Below are positions 1 to 6,738 of a stretch of 6,813 bases of DNA, piece by piece. Positions within the stretch are counted from its first letter, which is position 1. Every line of letters starts with the position of its first letter. The notes beneath the pieces are model-generated. The model was not told the DNA's origin, searched no databases, and saw only the letters and a program-made list of their open reading frames with translations. Source of the stretch: an uncultured Austwickia sp. (GTDB lineage Bacteria; Actinomycetota; Actinomycetes; Actinomycetales; Dermatophilaceae); NCBI GenBank assembly GCA_934678955.1, contig CAKUSI010000196.1, forward strand, positions 1 to 6,813. The letters are read 5' to 3'. The translations under genes were made by a program, and so were the position numbers.

Positions 1-253
1 AGAGCGCGTCGAGGACGTGCATGGCGTCGCCGGTGATGAGCAGGTTGTCGGTCGTCGGGGTCGGCAACTCCGCGGGACGATCGGCGGGCATTGCTGCCTC
101 CACTCGCTCGACCTCGTGGAGCAGGCGGACCTCTGCGACGCGGCGATCTGAGGGGTCGACGAAGGTGTAGTCGTAGCGTCCGTCGCCGGTGGAGAGGAGC
201 GCCTTGTCCTTGTCTGTCCACGTCAGTTCGAGACGCCCCTCATGTTTGGCCAC
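1..253 (-). CDS. Site-specific adenine DNA methyltransferase (type III Mod-like), N-terminal part, cut by the window edge
   Basis: A minus-strand frame starts with GTG at 253-251 and stays open for 84 codons to the left edge, so only the N-terminus is visible. It begins VAKHEGRLELTWTDKDKALL and reaches DNLLITGDAMHVLDAL near residues 69-84. The 'NLLI-GD---L-AL' segment, preceded by a 'G-LELTW--K' start, is the typical N-terminus of type III Mod and related adenine-N6 methyltransferases; the catalytic DPPY motif would lie further on, outside the window. Such enzymes methylate adenine in a specific DNA site and usually pair with a restriction nuclease/helicase. The gene is on the same strand as tniQ, 49 bp behind it, so it may be cargo of the transposon and could share its transcript. 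A GAG lies about 7 nt before the GTG; no better start is nearby. The family call rests on the N-terminal motif only. Confidence 0.8.
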   Translation of the reverse strand, partial: MAKHEGRLELTWTDKDKALLSTGDGRYDYTFVDPSDRRVAEVRLLHEVERVEAAMPADRPAELPTPTTDNLLITGDAMHVLDAL

Positions 254-262
254 GGTCCTACT

Positions 263-293
263 CTGCCAGTCGCCGCCGACAGTCTCTTGGCAG
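263..293. other. Intergenic stem-loop between tniQ and the methyltransferase gene
   Basis: CTGCCA (263-268) pairs with TGGCAG (288-293), and inside it GTCG (269-272) pairs with CGAC (277-280) around CCGC. The left arms are contiguous; the right arms are separated by the seven bases AGTCTCT. On the transcribed minus strand no run of U follows, so it is not a clear intrinsic terminator. It may attenuate read-through or be a protein site, or be chance in GC-rich DNA. Confidence 0.3.
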
Positions 294-302
294 TCGACGT
301 GT

Positions 303-1211
303 TCAGAGATGGCGGGTTCCCCATATGGCCCGCACGTCGTCGAGGGCGTGGCGTAGTGGGCCGATGTATGTCGACACGTCTGCTTGGGTGAAGGGCCATG
401 GTTTCTGGTAACCGAGCATCCAGCGACGGAGGACTGCCGCCGCGGTCGCGGGATCTGGGGCGTCGATGAGGGGCCAGGCTTGCTCGAGTGTCCGATCCGC
501 GTCTGGGGCGGTCCAATGCTCGACGGGGTCGCGCTGGTTGCGGCGTTGCAGCGTGCGGTGGATGGCAACGCTCTGCCGCCACCCCTTGACGGTGGTGGCA
601 GGGTCGGTCTCGTATCCAGCGATGGAGGCGTCTTCTGCAGCCAGCAGTCGCTGGGCGGCGTTGGTCCTGCGTCGGGCGTCGAGAGGCGCATTGGCGATTG
701 GAGTCGTGGTCAGGGACTCGCCGCAGACCAGGCAGCCTCTCGGTGGAGTGCGGTGGGCTTCCCACGCGTCGTAGCGTTGGAGTTTGCCGCAGTGGGGGCA
801 GTGGTCGTGGAGCCAGATCTCGTGATCGTCGCAGGTGCAGATCCAGGGCAGCCGCCATTCGATTCGCCAGTAGCCGTTCTCGTCGAGGCACCAGGGGCAG
901 TACCTGGTGTTGAGGTAGTCGATCCAGGGACGATGCAGCCGTTGCCGGTGTCCGAGCAGGCGTAGATCCAGGACGACCGGGTGCCAGCGCGCTAGTTGGA
1001 GGTCGTCGAGGTCATCAGGCCGGAGGCCGAGGCGCTCGGCGATCCTGTGGGTGGTGTCGGGGCCGAGTAGGAGGCCGGTGGTTTCGCCGCAAGCGAGGTC
1101 GAGGTCGATCGCGAGCATGCGTGGGGTGGTGCCCAGGGCGTGGGCAGTACGGCGCAGGTAGGAGGCGAAGCCTTCCCCGATGCCAGGCTGGACACGAAGC
1201 GGAATCGTCAC
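303..1211 (-). CDS. tniQ: TniQ/TnsD-family target-selection protein, 302 aa, complete zinc-finger region
   Basis: TniQ proteins link the TnsC ATPase to the target, by binding DNA directly (TnsD type) or through a partner complex. The GTG at 1211-1209 overlaps the TGA of the upstream tniQ in a GTGA, which fixes the start; the frame stays open to 2030 but that part is a shadow of the neighbouring gene. The N-terminus carries the TniQ signature: G-E-G-F-A-S-Y-L-R-R-T at about residues 12-22. The zinc-binding part is nearly textbook: C105-P-W-C108, then W115, W119, P122-W123, C125 and C127, H130, then C138-P-H-C141-G and C160-L-V-C163. About 140 further residues have no motif I recognise. It is the last transposition gene of the operon and probably depends on translational coupling, since no good ribosome site precedes it. 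The family is secure; the target is unknown. Confidence 0.88.
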   Translation of the reverse strand: MTIPLRVQPGIGEGFASYLRRTAHALGTTPRMLAIDLDLACGETTGLLLGPDTTHRIAERLGLRPDDLDDLQLARWHPVVLDLRLLGHRQRLHRPWIDYLNTRYCPWCLDENGYWRIEWRLPWICTCDDHEIWLHDHCPHCGKLQRYDAWEAHRTPPRGCLVCGESLTTTPIANAPLDARRRTNAAQRLLAAEDASIAGYETDPATTVKGWRQSVAIHRTLQRRNQRDPVEHWTAPDADRTLEQAWPLIDAPDPATAAAVLRRWMLGYQKPWPFTQADVSTYIGPLRHALDDVRAIWGTRHL

Positions 1212-2605
1212 GGAATCGCCATCACTCGCGAGGTGATCTCGGTGAGGAGTGCGCCGTGGCTGGCGTGGATGTCGGCGAGGTCTTGGGTCTCTGGCCGGCC
1301 ACGAAGGCGTCGACAGGCCCAGTGGAGGTGGAGCCACAGTTCGATCACGGGACGCCGCACGTCGGGTGCTGCGGCGGCCACCGCGGCGATCGTCTCGGTG
1401 GTGATGGCTTGGTGGCGGGCCCGGTAGTCGATGCGGGCGTCGGTAACCGCGCGCGCCGACTCGGTGACGTGGTCCCAGAAGCGTTCGAGGCGTCCGGCGT
1501 GCTCGAGTGTCGCTTGGAGGTGAGCAAGGGGGCGCATGGGGGTGGTGCGGATGTGGCCATGGCCCCAGGGGGCGCCGACGCCCAGCTGCCAGACCGCGGC
1601 CGCGCACAGGGTTCGGCCCCTGTTGAGGGGGATGTCTCCGCAGAGGAGGGCGAGGTCGGGTAGGTAGAGGTGGAGCGGCAGCAGCTCGGGGTGGTGGCTG
1701 GGGTTGGACGACAGGCCAGCGACGGGCTCGATGGGTGGTTCGCGGTAGCGAACGAGGACGGCGTAGTGGGGTGGGTCCGGCAGTCGTGTCAGGTCGAGGA
1801 TGACGCGGCTGCGCCCGGGGTCGCCCCACGCGAAGTTGAGGTCGTGGGTAGTGCGGTTCTGGGCGACACGGCGCTCGATGGGCTTGCGGACGGCGTCCGG
1901 GATCGGGATTCCGGGCGGGCTGAGGAGGTGGCGTCCGGCAGGGATGACGGTGTCGATGGTGTCCCGTCGTCCGGTCCACGCGGTGGCCATGATGAGGAGG
2001 TCGGAGATGAACGTCTCCGGTTCGGTCCACGGGATCTCGTCGCCGTCACCGTCGAGAATCGTCAGGATCTTGACCTGGATCGAGGTCTCCTCGGGGGAGG
2101 CCGGCCGTGGGCGCCAGTCCGCAGCAGGGGTTAACCACTCGCCGTGGTGGGGGCAGATGGCCTGACAGGTCGTCAGCCACGTCAGGGACCAGTGGTGTGG
2201 GTCTTCGCTTCTACAACTCGGGCAGTGTGCAAGCGCCTTGTGACTGCGGACGGCGGGTGCCCAGACGATGGATTCCTCACTTCGGTTGAGCGGATCGAGG
2301 CGTTCGCGGTGGGTGGCGTCCCATCGGCAGGAGATCGTCTCGAAGTGCTGGAGGAACATCGCGCGTATCTCGTGGTCGTCGAGGTGGAAGTGGTTGGCCA
2401 AACGCTTGTAGCTCGCCTGCAGGGCGGCGATGCCGAGACTCCGCCGCATGCGAATAGCACGATGCGACGTCTGCGTCGAGGGTAGGAAGGGCGCGAGCAA
2501 GTCCAGGGGATGTTGGACGCCGACGGCGAACGCGGTTCGTCGCAGGTAGCCGTGCCAGGCCTCGCCCGGGACCGGCTCGACGCGGACGGGGAGAGGTGGG
2601 ATCAC
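1208..2605 (-). CDS. tniQ: TniQ/TnsD-family target-selection protein, 465 aa, incomplete second zinc knuckle
   Basis: First of two tandem TniQ proteins. I chose the GTG at 2605-2603 because it overlaps the tnsC stop (GTGA) and puts the family opening right at the start: VIPPLPVRVEPVPGEAWHGY followed by LRRTAF, the 'E---GYLRRTA' TniQ signature. An upstream start at 2692 would add 29 arginine-rich residues inside tnsC and is unlikely. The zinc region has C128-P-S-C131, W139, W143, C147, C151 and H153/H154, but the second CPxCG knuckle expected just after is replaced by EWLTPAADWRPRP. The remaining 300 residues form a long C-terminal region, as in TnsD-like proteins that read DNA, with no nameable motif. 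Its length and missing knuckle differ from the 302-aa TniQ downstream, so the two probably have different partners or targets. G-rich bases precede the start by about 4 nt, a weak ribosome site. Confidence 0.85.
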   Translation of the reverse strand: MIPPLPVRVEPVPGEAWHGYLRRTAFAVGVQHPLDLLAPFLPSTQTSHRAIRMRRSLGIAALQASYKRLANHFHLDDHEIRAMFLQHFETISCRWDATHRERLDPLNRSEESIVWAPAVRSHKALAHCPSCRSEDPHHWSLTWLTTCQAICPHHGEWLTPAADWRPRPASPEETSIQVKILTILDGDGDEIPWTEPETFISDLLIMATAWTGRRDTIDTVIPAGRHLLSPPGIPIPDAVRKPIERRVAQNRTTHDLNFAWGDPGRSRVILDLTRLPDPPHYAVLVRYREPPIEPVAGLSSNPSHHPELLPLHLYLPDLALLCGDIPLNRGRTLCAAAVWQLGVGAPWGHGHIRTTPMRPLAHLQATLEHAGRLERFWDHVTESARAVTDARIDYRARHQAITTETIAAVAAAAPDVRRPVIELWLHLHWACRRLRGRPETQDLADIHASHGALLTEITSRVMAIP

Positions 2606-3588
2606 CGTGCCCCCGGTTTCGTGACGATCAGGGCGTTGCGATCCAGCGGCTTGTCGTGGCTGGCGGCCCACACGGCGGCACGGAGCAGCCATTCGATGGC
2701 CGTGCCGGGGCGTCCGTGGGCGCCGGCCACGAGGTGGTCGATGGTGGTCTTGGTGCCGAGGCGGTTCTGCTTGGGACCGCGCGGAAGCGCAAGGTAGTCG
2801 CTGATGTGGGCGATCAGGCGTAGCCAGTCGGGGTGGATCTGCTCGGCTTCATCGTGGCTGGGCCACGGGCGTAACCGGACCCAGTGGCTGCGGTTGAGCA
2901 GCTGCGCGGCGGTGACGCGTCCGGGCCCGCTGTCGGCGAACAGCGGGTGGTTGCGCAACTCGATGCCTGCAAGCACAAGGGTCAGAGGGAGGCCGGTGAC
3001 GAGCGCCTTGATCGAATCGGCGATCGACCGGGCATCCTTCCCGCCGAAGGCGCGCAGAGCGTGGACGTCATCCAGGAAGACCGTGTGCAGCCCCATGGGT
3101 TTGCTGGTGTGGGCCAGTTGGTGCAGGTACTGGGCCAGAGTGGGCCGTGGCGATGGTGGCGGCAGGTGGCAGAAGCCGGCGATCGCGCCTGCAACGGAGC
3201 GTCCCTCGCCACCGGAGGTCGCGTTCACGTAGGCCCACGGGATCGAGAGTGGACGCCGACCCTGGTCGCGGTCTTGGTCCCAGGTCAAGTGCGCCTGCGC
3301 GAGGGCGGTGTCGAGGACGAGCGTCGTCTTCCCGAAGTGGGCCGGGCCGTCGATGACTACCAAGCGGCGGGCCCCCAGTGGCCGTGACGCGTTGAATGCC
3401 TGGACTTCCTCGATGGCGCGGCGGACGGCGACGGCGTCCGGGGTGTGGATGAACGGCATCGCGTAGATGTAGTCCACGAACCCGCCCACGTCGTCGAGGT
3501 CTCCGATGGCTTGCGGGGGTCGATCCGGCGCCGATCGGATCGTGTGCCAGTCCTCGAGCAGGTTGGGCTGGAAGCCGGTCTGGATCAT
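2602..3588 (-). CDS. tnsC: TnsC/TniB-like AAA+ ATPase, transposition regulator, 328 aa
   Basis: This ATPase would assemble on target DNA, receive the signal from TniQ and activate the TnsB transposase. The P-loop is GPAHFGKT at residues 81-88, and Walker B is VFLDDVH at 170-176 after a hydrophobic strand; the second acid is Asp, not Glu, which I recall as common in actinobacterial homologues. LVLAGIE at 204-210 occupies the sensor-1 strand. The C-terminal third (GRPGTAIEWLLRAA) fits the AAA+ lid. The ATG at 3588-3586 is chosen because it overlaps the tnsB stop in ATGA and has an excellent AGGAGG seven bases upstream; a GTG at 3606 would add six residues (MAGGRR) that encode the ribosome site itself. 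Length is normal for TniB/TnsC. The N-terminal 50 residues, with PFIHTP just before the first helix of the ATPase core, may contact TnsB or TniQ (inference). Confidence 0.92.
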   Translation of the reverse strand: MIQTGFQPNLLEDWHTIRSAPDRPPQAIGDLDDVGGFVDYIYAMPFIHTPDAVAVRRAIEEVQAFNASRPLGARRLVVIDGPAHFGKTTLVLDTALAQAHLTWDQDRDQGRRPLSIPWAYVNATSGGEGRSVAGAIAGFCHLPPPSPRPTLAQYLHQLAHTSKPMGLHTVFLDDVHALRAFGGKDARSIADSIKALVTGLPLTLVLAGIELRNHPLFADSGPGRVTAAQLLNRSHWVRLRPWPSHDEAEQIHPDWLRLIAHISDYLALPRGPKQNRLGTKTTIDHLVAGAHGRPGTAIEWLLRAAVWAASHDKPLDRNALIVTKPGAR

Positions 3589-5606
3589 TCGGCGGCCTCC
3601 TGCCAACCCAACCCGAACTCGGTGAGGTCGACCACGTCTTCCTCTTCTTCATCGTCGGGTTCGTCGAAGCGCACGCGGTGGACGCCGCCCACCAGGGCGC
3701 GGTACTGCGGGGCGGCGTCCTCAAGGTCGTGGGCCCACGCCTGTCGTCGGGTGGCCTCGAAAGCGGCCAGCCGTTGCTGACGACGGTCCTCGAAGACCCC
3801 CCGCGACCACGCCATCGCCAGCTCAGCCAGCGCCTGGACGCGCTGGGTCTCCGTCAGCCCGCGCCGCCCCGCATCAGCGGAGGCGACCGCCGCCTGGAAG
3901 AGCGCCTCGCCGAAGGGTGCAACCGTCCGGCCGGCTCCCCCAGCCAACGGCACACACAGCCACTGGCGCGTGAGGGGGTGCTGGACGAAGACCCGCGAGA
4001 GGTCGTAACGGTCGAAGCGGACGTCGATGAGGTGGCCCGCCCGCCCGATGCCTGGCTGGACAACGCTATGCAGGTCCATGAGCTCGTCGGACTGGTAGAC
4101 CAGCCCGTTGAGGTTGATGCCGTAGTCCTCCAGCTTGCGCGGTTCGGAGCTGAGGAAGTCCACCACCCGCCACGGGTCGGTGGGCAGCGCGACGCTTCCC
4201 ATGACGGTGAGGTAGTTCTCCAGGACCTGTTGCGGGGTGGGCCGCAACGCTGGGTTGAGCGGGTCCCGTAGCCCGGAGTGCTCGGTGTTGTTGTAGGTGG
4301 TCAGGAAGAACGACCACAAGGCGTCCTGCAGGTCGCCGACGGTGAGGCACTCCTGGCCATCCGCCTGACGTGGATGGTTGGCGACCGAGGCGCCCTTGTA
4401 GCCGCTGTCGAGGAACAGCGACTGGACGGTGTCGATGACCCGGTGGACCGACTCGACGATCCCCTTGGTCCAGCCAGCTCCGGGCGGGCAGTAGATCAGG
4501 TTGATGCCGTTGCGGACCGCGGCATTGATCAGGTGCAGGGACTCGTTCTCGCGGCCGTGGTCGAGGACCACGAACGTCGGCTGGCAGCCCAGCTTGGCGC
4601 CCAACGGGTCGGGCGGACGGACCCGTGCACCCTCGGGCCCCCCGGCGATGGCCACGAACCGCGGTAGCCCCCGGATCAACTGGTACTCGAACGGCCAGCC
4701 GGCACGGGTGATCTGCGGACGTCCCATGTCCCAGAGCAACATCGCCACGTCGCGTGAGCACGGCACGTTCGCGACCACCCGGCAGGCGACGACCATGCGC
4801 GTGTACACGTCGATGCCGGTCAGGATGTAGGCCTTGGCCCGGCCCACGTGCGGGAACCACGGGTGCATCGTCGTCTCGGTCGCGTCGACTTGGACGATCT
4901 CCCCCGGTCGACTGGCCACTAAAGATCCGTAGCTGCGTCCCACGACGGCTGTTCGGTTGCGCCGCGACTTCGCTTCACGGTGTAGCGCGCGACCGCGTGT
5001 GAGTTCACCCAGGATGGTCTGGAGTTCGTCCGCGGTGAAGTTGATGTTTATCCCGGCCTCCCAGAGCCTCGCCTGGGCGAGCGCTGCGAGCACCCCGTGC
5101 TCGACGCGGGGCCGCGCCGGCTGCTCCTCGAGGAACGAACTCAGGACCTCCCGGGCATCGTCAGGGAGGTCCGGCAGTCCCAGGAGCACGCGTCGGTTCC
5201 CGTGGATCAGGGAGTGCAGGCCCCCTTCCTTGAAGGCAGCCAGCTGTCGGTACAACTGTGCGACCGACCATGGTTCCAGGCCGGCCGCCTCGAGGTCGCT
5301 GGACATCGTCTGCAGGCGCTCCGACTGCGTGGTGCGGGCGGGGTCGAAACGCGGGTCGAGGACGCCCTCCAACCTGTCGAGATCGACCAGGCCGCGCCGG
5401 CTGCCCGTGAGGATCTGAAGGAGGTCACGGGCGCGCCCCTCCACTTGGTCCCGTTCGGGTCCTCGGAGTGAATGCCACAGCCACGAGTTCGGCAACTCGA
5501 GGAGGTCGGGGGGTGGGGCCGTCACTTGCTGCTGAGGCGAGGCCCGCGCCAGGAACTCGACGAGGCCAACGCGCTGCAGGATTCCGACTGCGTCGACCAC
5601 GGCCAC
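3585..5606 (-). CDS. tnsB: TnsB/Mu-type DDE transposase, 673 aa as read, probably missing its extreme N-terminus
   Basis: This enzyme binds the transposon ends and performs 3'-strand cleavage and strand transfer. The order is: helical DNA-binding region (about 40-220), catalytic core (about 230-400), small beta-barrel (about 490-555, with RKLEDYGINLN and YDLSRVFVQHP, typical of Mu C-terminal/TnsB proteins) and an acidic tail DEPDDEEEED near 648-657 that may meet TnsC. The catalytic triad is D241 (IVQVDATET), D349 (VVLDHGREN) and E385 (KGIVESVHR), with 35 residues between the last two: an intact DD35E. The start is doubtful. The GTG at 5606 has no well-spaced ribosome site, and the frame is open only 16 codons further, to a TAG at 5655-5657. 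In actinobacterial relatives I recall, a small beta-domain of about 40-50 residues ('FDG---V--L-G') precedes the '--L-EFL' helix seen here at residues 14-20. That piece is absent here, and a similar one lies behind tnsA at 6604-6738 on the other strand. Its stop overlaps the tnsC start (ATGA). Confidence 0.93.
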   Translation of the reverse strand: MAVVDAVGILQRVGLVEFLARASPQQQVTAPPPDLLELPNSWLWHSLRGPERDQVEGRARDLLQILTGSRRGLVDLDRLEGVLDPRFDPARTTQSERLQTMSSDLEAAGLEPWSVAQLYRQLAAFKEGGLHSLIHGNRRVLLGLPDLPDDAREVLSSFLEEQPARPRVEHGVLAALAQARLWEAGININFTADELQTILGELTRGRALHREAKSRRNRTAVVGRSYGSLVASRPGEIVQVDATETTMHPWFPHVGRAKAYILTGIDVYTRMVVACRVVANVPCSRDVAMLLWDMGRPQITRAGWPFEYQLIRGLPRFVAIAGGPEGARVRPPDPLGAKLGCQPTFVVLDHGRENESLHLINAAVRNGINLIYCPPGAGWTKGIVESVHRVIDTVQSLFLDSGYKGASVANHPRQADGQECLTVGDLQDALWSFFLTTYNNTEHSGLRDPLNPALRPTPQQVLENYLTVMGSVALPTDPWRVVDFLSSEPRKLEDYGINLNGLVYQSDELMDLHSVVQPGIGRAGHLIDVRFDRYDLSRVFVQHPLTRQWLCVPLAGGAGRTVAPFGEALFQAAVASADAGRRGLTETQRVQALAELAMAWSRGVFEDRRQQRLAAFEATRRQAWAHDLEDAAPQYRALVGGVHRVRFDEPDDEEEEDVVDLTEFGLGWQEAAE
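3596..3601 (-). promoter_or_regulatory. Strong Shine-Dalgarno of tnsC
   Basis: On the minus strand AGGAGG lies seven bases before the ATG at 3588. It decides the tnsC start and is by far the best ribosome site in this operon; the two tniQ starts and the tnsB start have nothing comparable. It sits inside the tnsB C-terminus. Confidence 0.8.
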
Positions 5607-5725
5607 ATGCCGGACGGCGCCACCCTGAGGACTTGGTCCCTGATTCGCAGTGCGCTAGCTCGAAGGGACGATCCTTATGGCCGAGTCTACGGCCACTTCT
5701 TTGTGCTGCCCAGAGTGGCCTCGCC
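5607..5725. promoter_or_regulatory. Divergent intergenic region between tnsB and tnsA with two inverted repeats
   Basis: This stretch separates the start used for minus-strand tnsB from plus-strand tnsA and should hold both promoters if both start sites are right. I see no convincing -35/-10 pair. There are two dyads: GTCCC (5636-5640)/GGGAC (5665-5669), with TTCG (5644-5647)/CGAA (5661-5664) inside, and a perfect GGCCG-AGTCTA-CGGCC at 5679-5694. Either could be an operator or a transposase site. It is also the likely left junction of the proposed rearrangement. An open plus-strand frame starts at ATG 5607 but lacks convincing coding character. Confidence 0.35.
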
Positions 5726-6607
5726 ATGTCAGTTGACGGCCGAGTACGGAGCTCCCGACGCGGCCGGTCGTTCGTGTCGTTGCTGCCGGACATGCCGGGA
5801 ATCCGGTGCCCTTGGGATCTCGCGGCCAAGGTTGTCTCCGACGATGACCGGTGCCGCGCCGTCGCCGAGTCCGCCATGGTCTCATTCGTTCGGCGAGGCG
5901 GCTCGGCGTCCACATGCCTCGCGGTGTCGCGCGCGACAGACCTGCTGCCGACGATGCTGGAGTTGGTTCGCGTCCCTTCGTCGCATGTAGGGATGCCCAA
6001 CTACATCGGTGTGACCGTAGTCCCCGACGGGCCTGGCCTCCGGCGCGGGGTGTGGTTCGAGTCCTTCAACGAGCTGCACCACCTGCTCGACTTGATGATT
6101 GATGGTGGCAGCAGATCGGTCGTCACTCAGCCAGCGCCGTTCGAATGGTGCTTCCCCAAGGGCGGGGTCCGAGAACACACCCCGGACATTCTCGTGACCG
6201 ATGCCGACGAACGGCCGGTCCTGGTGGACGTCACACGAGCACAGAAGGTCACCGACGACGCTGCCTTGCTGACGATCCTCGCGTTGACCGCGGCAACGTG
6301 CGCCGCGCTCGGGTGGGGGTACGAGGTACGAACGGAACTCCCTCCCCAGCGATGCCGCAACCTTCGGTTCCTCGCCGGATTCCGGGACGAGTTGCCCGCC
6401 GCCACGGAGGTTCTCGAGGCCGTGCGATCCGCCTCCAGATTCGATGAACTCGAGCGCGCCCTTGGCGGAGGCGACAGCCGGGCGAAGGCCCTGCGGGCGG
6501 TTGCAAACGGCGCGGTGCATCTCGATCTCGACCAAGGCATCGCCCCGCATTCCGCCGTCTCCACTGCACCGGTCATTTCCGCACGTCCCTGGCTGGTGCC
6601 GTTGTGA
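5726..6607 (+). CDS. tnsA: TnsA-like heteromeric transposase endonuclease subunit, 293 aa
   Basis: TnsA cuts the 5' strands at the transposon ends while TnsB cuts the 3' strands, giving cut-and-paste transposition. It has a restriction-enzyme-like (PD-(D/E)XK) fold, and its landmarks are visible: E112 in VWFESFNELHHLL, the hallmark H151-T-P-D154, and the strand VLVDVTRAQK at 165-174 where family members carry the last acid/Gln-x-Lys. LGWGYEVRTE at 195-204 and LRFLAGFRDE at 213-222 match the family's C-terminal part. Oddity: the expected lysine after D168 is T170; the nearest basic residues are R171 and K174. The start is uncertain. ATG 5726 is the longest plausible reading, but homology to proteins I know begins near residue 51, where ATG 5876 gives a usual 243-aa length; neither has a strong ribosome site. 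The last 70 residues, after RFLAGF, look poorly conserved. It is transcribed away from tnsB, unlike the usual tnsAB order. Confidence 0.85.
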   Translation: MSVDGRVRSSRRGRSFVSLLPDMPGIRCPWDLAAKVVSDDDRCRAVAESAMVSFVRRGGSASTCLAVSRATDLLPTMLELVRVPSSHVGMPNYIGVTVVPDGPGLRRGVWFESFNELHHLLDLMIDGGSRSVVTQPAPFEWCFPKGGVREHTPDILVTDADERPVLVDVTRAQKVTDDAALLTILALTAATCAALGWGYEVRTELPPQRCRNLRFLAGFRDELPAATEVLEAVRSASRFDELERALGGGDSRAKALRAVANGAVHLDLDQGIAPHSAVSTAPVISARPWLVPL

Positions 6608-6738
6608 CGCGGATCGAGCAGGTCCGACCCGGTGCGCTCTTCTCGCTCGACGGCACGGCGGCAAGGCTGGTGGCGTTCGAGCGAGACGAGACCGGCCTCG
6701 TGGCGGCGTCACTCGTCTTTGTGGGCTCAACCCCTTAG
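6604..6738 (+). pseudogene. Short frame overlapping tnsA, probable detached 5' end of tnsB (44 codons)
   Basis: A GTG at 6604 overlaps the tnsA stop in GTGA, the same coupling seen at two of the three junctions of the minus-strand operon. It encodes VTRIEQVRPGALFSLDGTAA, then RLVAFERDETGLVAASLVFV and GSTP, and stops at TAG 6736-6738. The pattern 'R----V-PGALFSLDG-AARLVAFERDETGLV' resembles the small N-terminal beta-domain that opens TnsB-like integrases of actinobacteria ('G--V-FDG---V--L-G--V-L---G'), in the place where tnsB begins in tnsAB operons. I have compared from memory only. If right, the rest of this gene is at 3585-5606 on the opposite strand, or has been lost. Alternatives are a real 44-aa protein or a chance frame. 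Codon use is GC-rich until the last few codons. Confidence 0.5.

Noticed and set aside
384..965. 193-codon plus-strand frame opposite tniQ
   Set aside because: Antisense shadow of the 302-aa TniQ gene, whose zinc motifs show which strand codes.
1212..2030. Upstream extension of the second tniQ frame
   Set aside because: The extension is low-complexity Arg/Pro-rich sequence overlapping the first tniQ; TniQ homology begins right after the GTGA overlap at 1208-1211.
4066..4860. 264-codon frame inside tnsB in another minus-strand frame
   Set aside because: Arg/Pro/Gly-rich shadow of the intact DD35E catalytic region.
5607..5990. Plus-strand frame from ATG 5607 containing LRTWSLIRSALARRDDPYGR and VYGHFFVLPRV
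   Set aside because: The first 50 codons look somewhat protein-like, but it lacks a ribosome site, turns Cys/Arg-rich where it overlaps tnsA in another frame, and matches no family I know.
5425..6000. 191-codon minus-strand frame spanning the tnsB-tnsA gap, considered as the missing tnsB N-terminus
   Set aside because: Its product is low-complexity, Arg/Ser/Pro-rich, without the beta-domain pattern, and it is in a different frame from tnsB.
5882..6730. 282-codon open frame on the minus strand opposite tnsA
   Set aside because: It is a GC-driven shadow, rich in Arg/Gly/Pro with no motif, while the plus strand here encodes recognisable TnsA residues.
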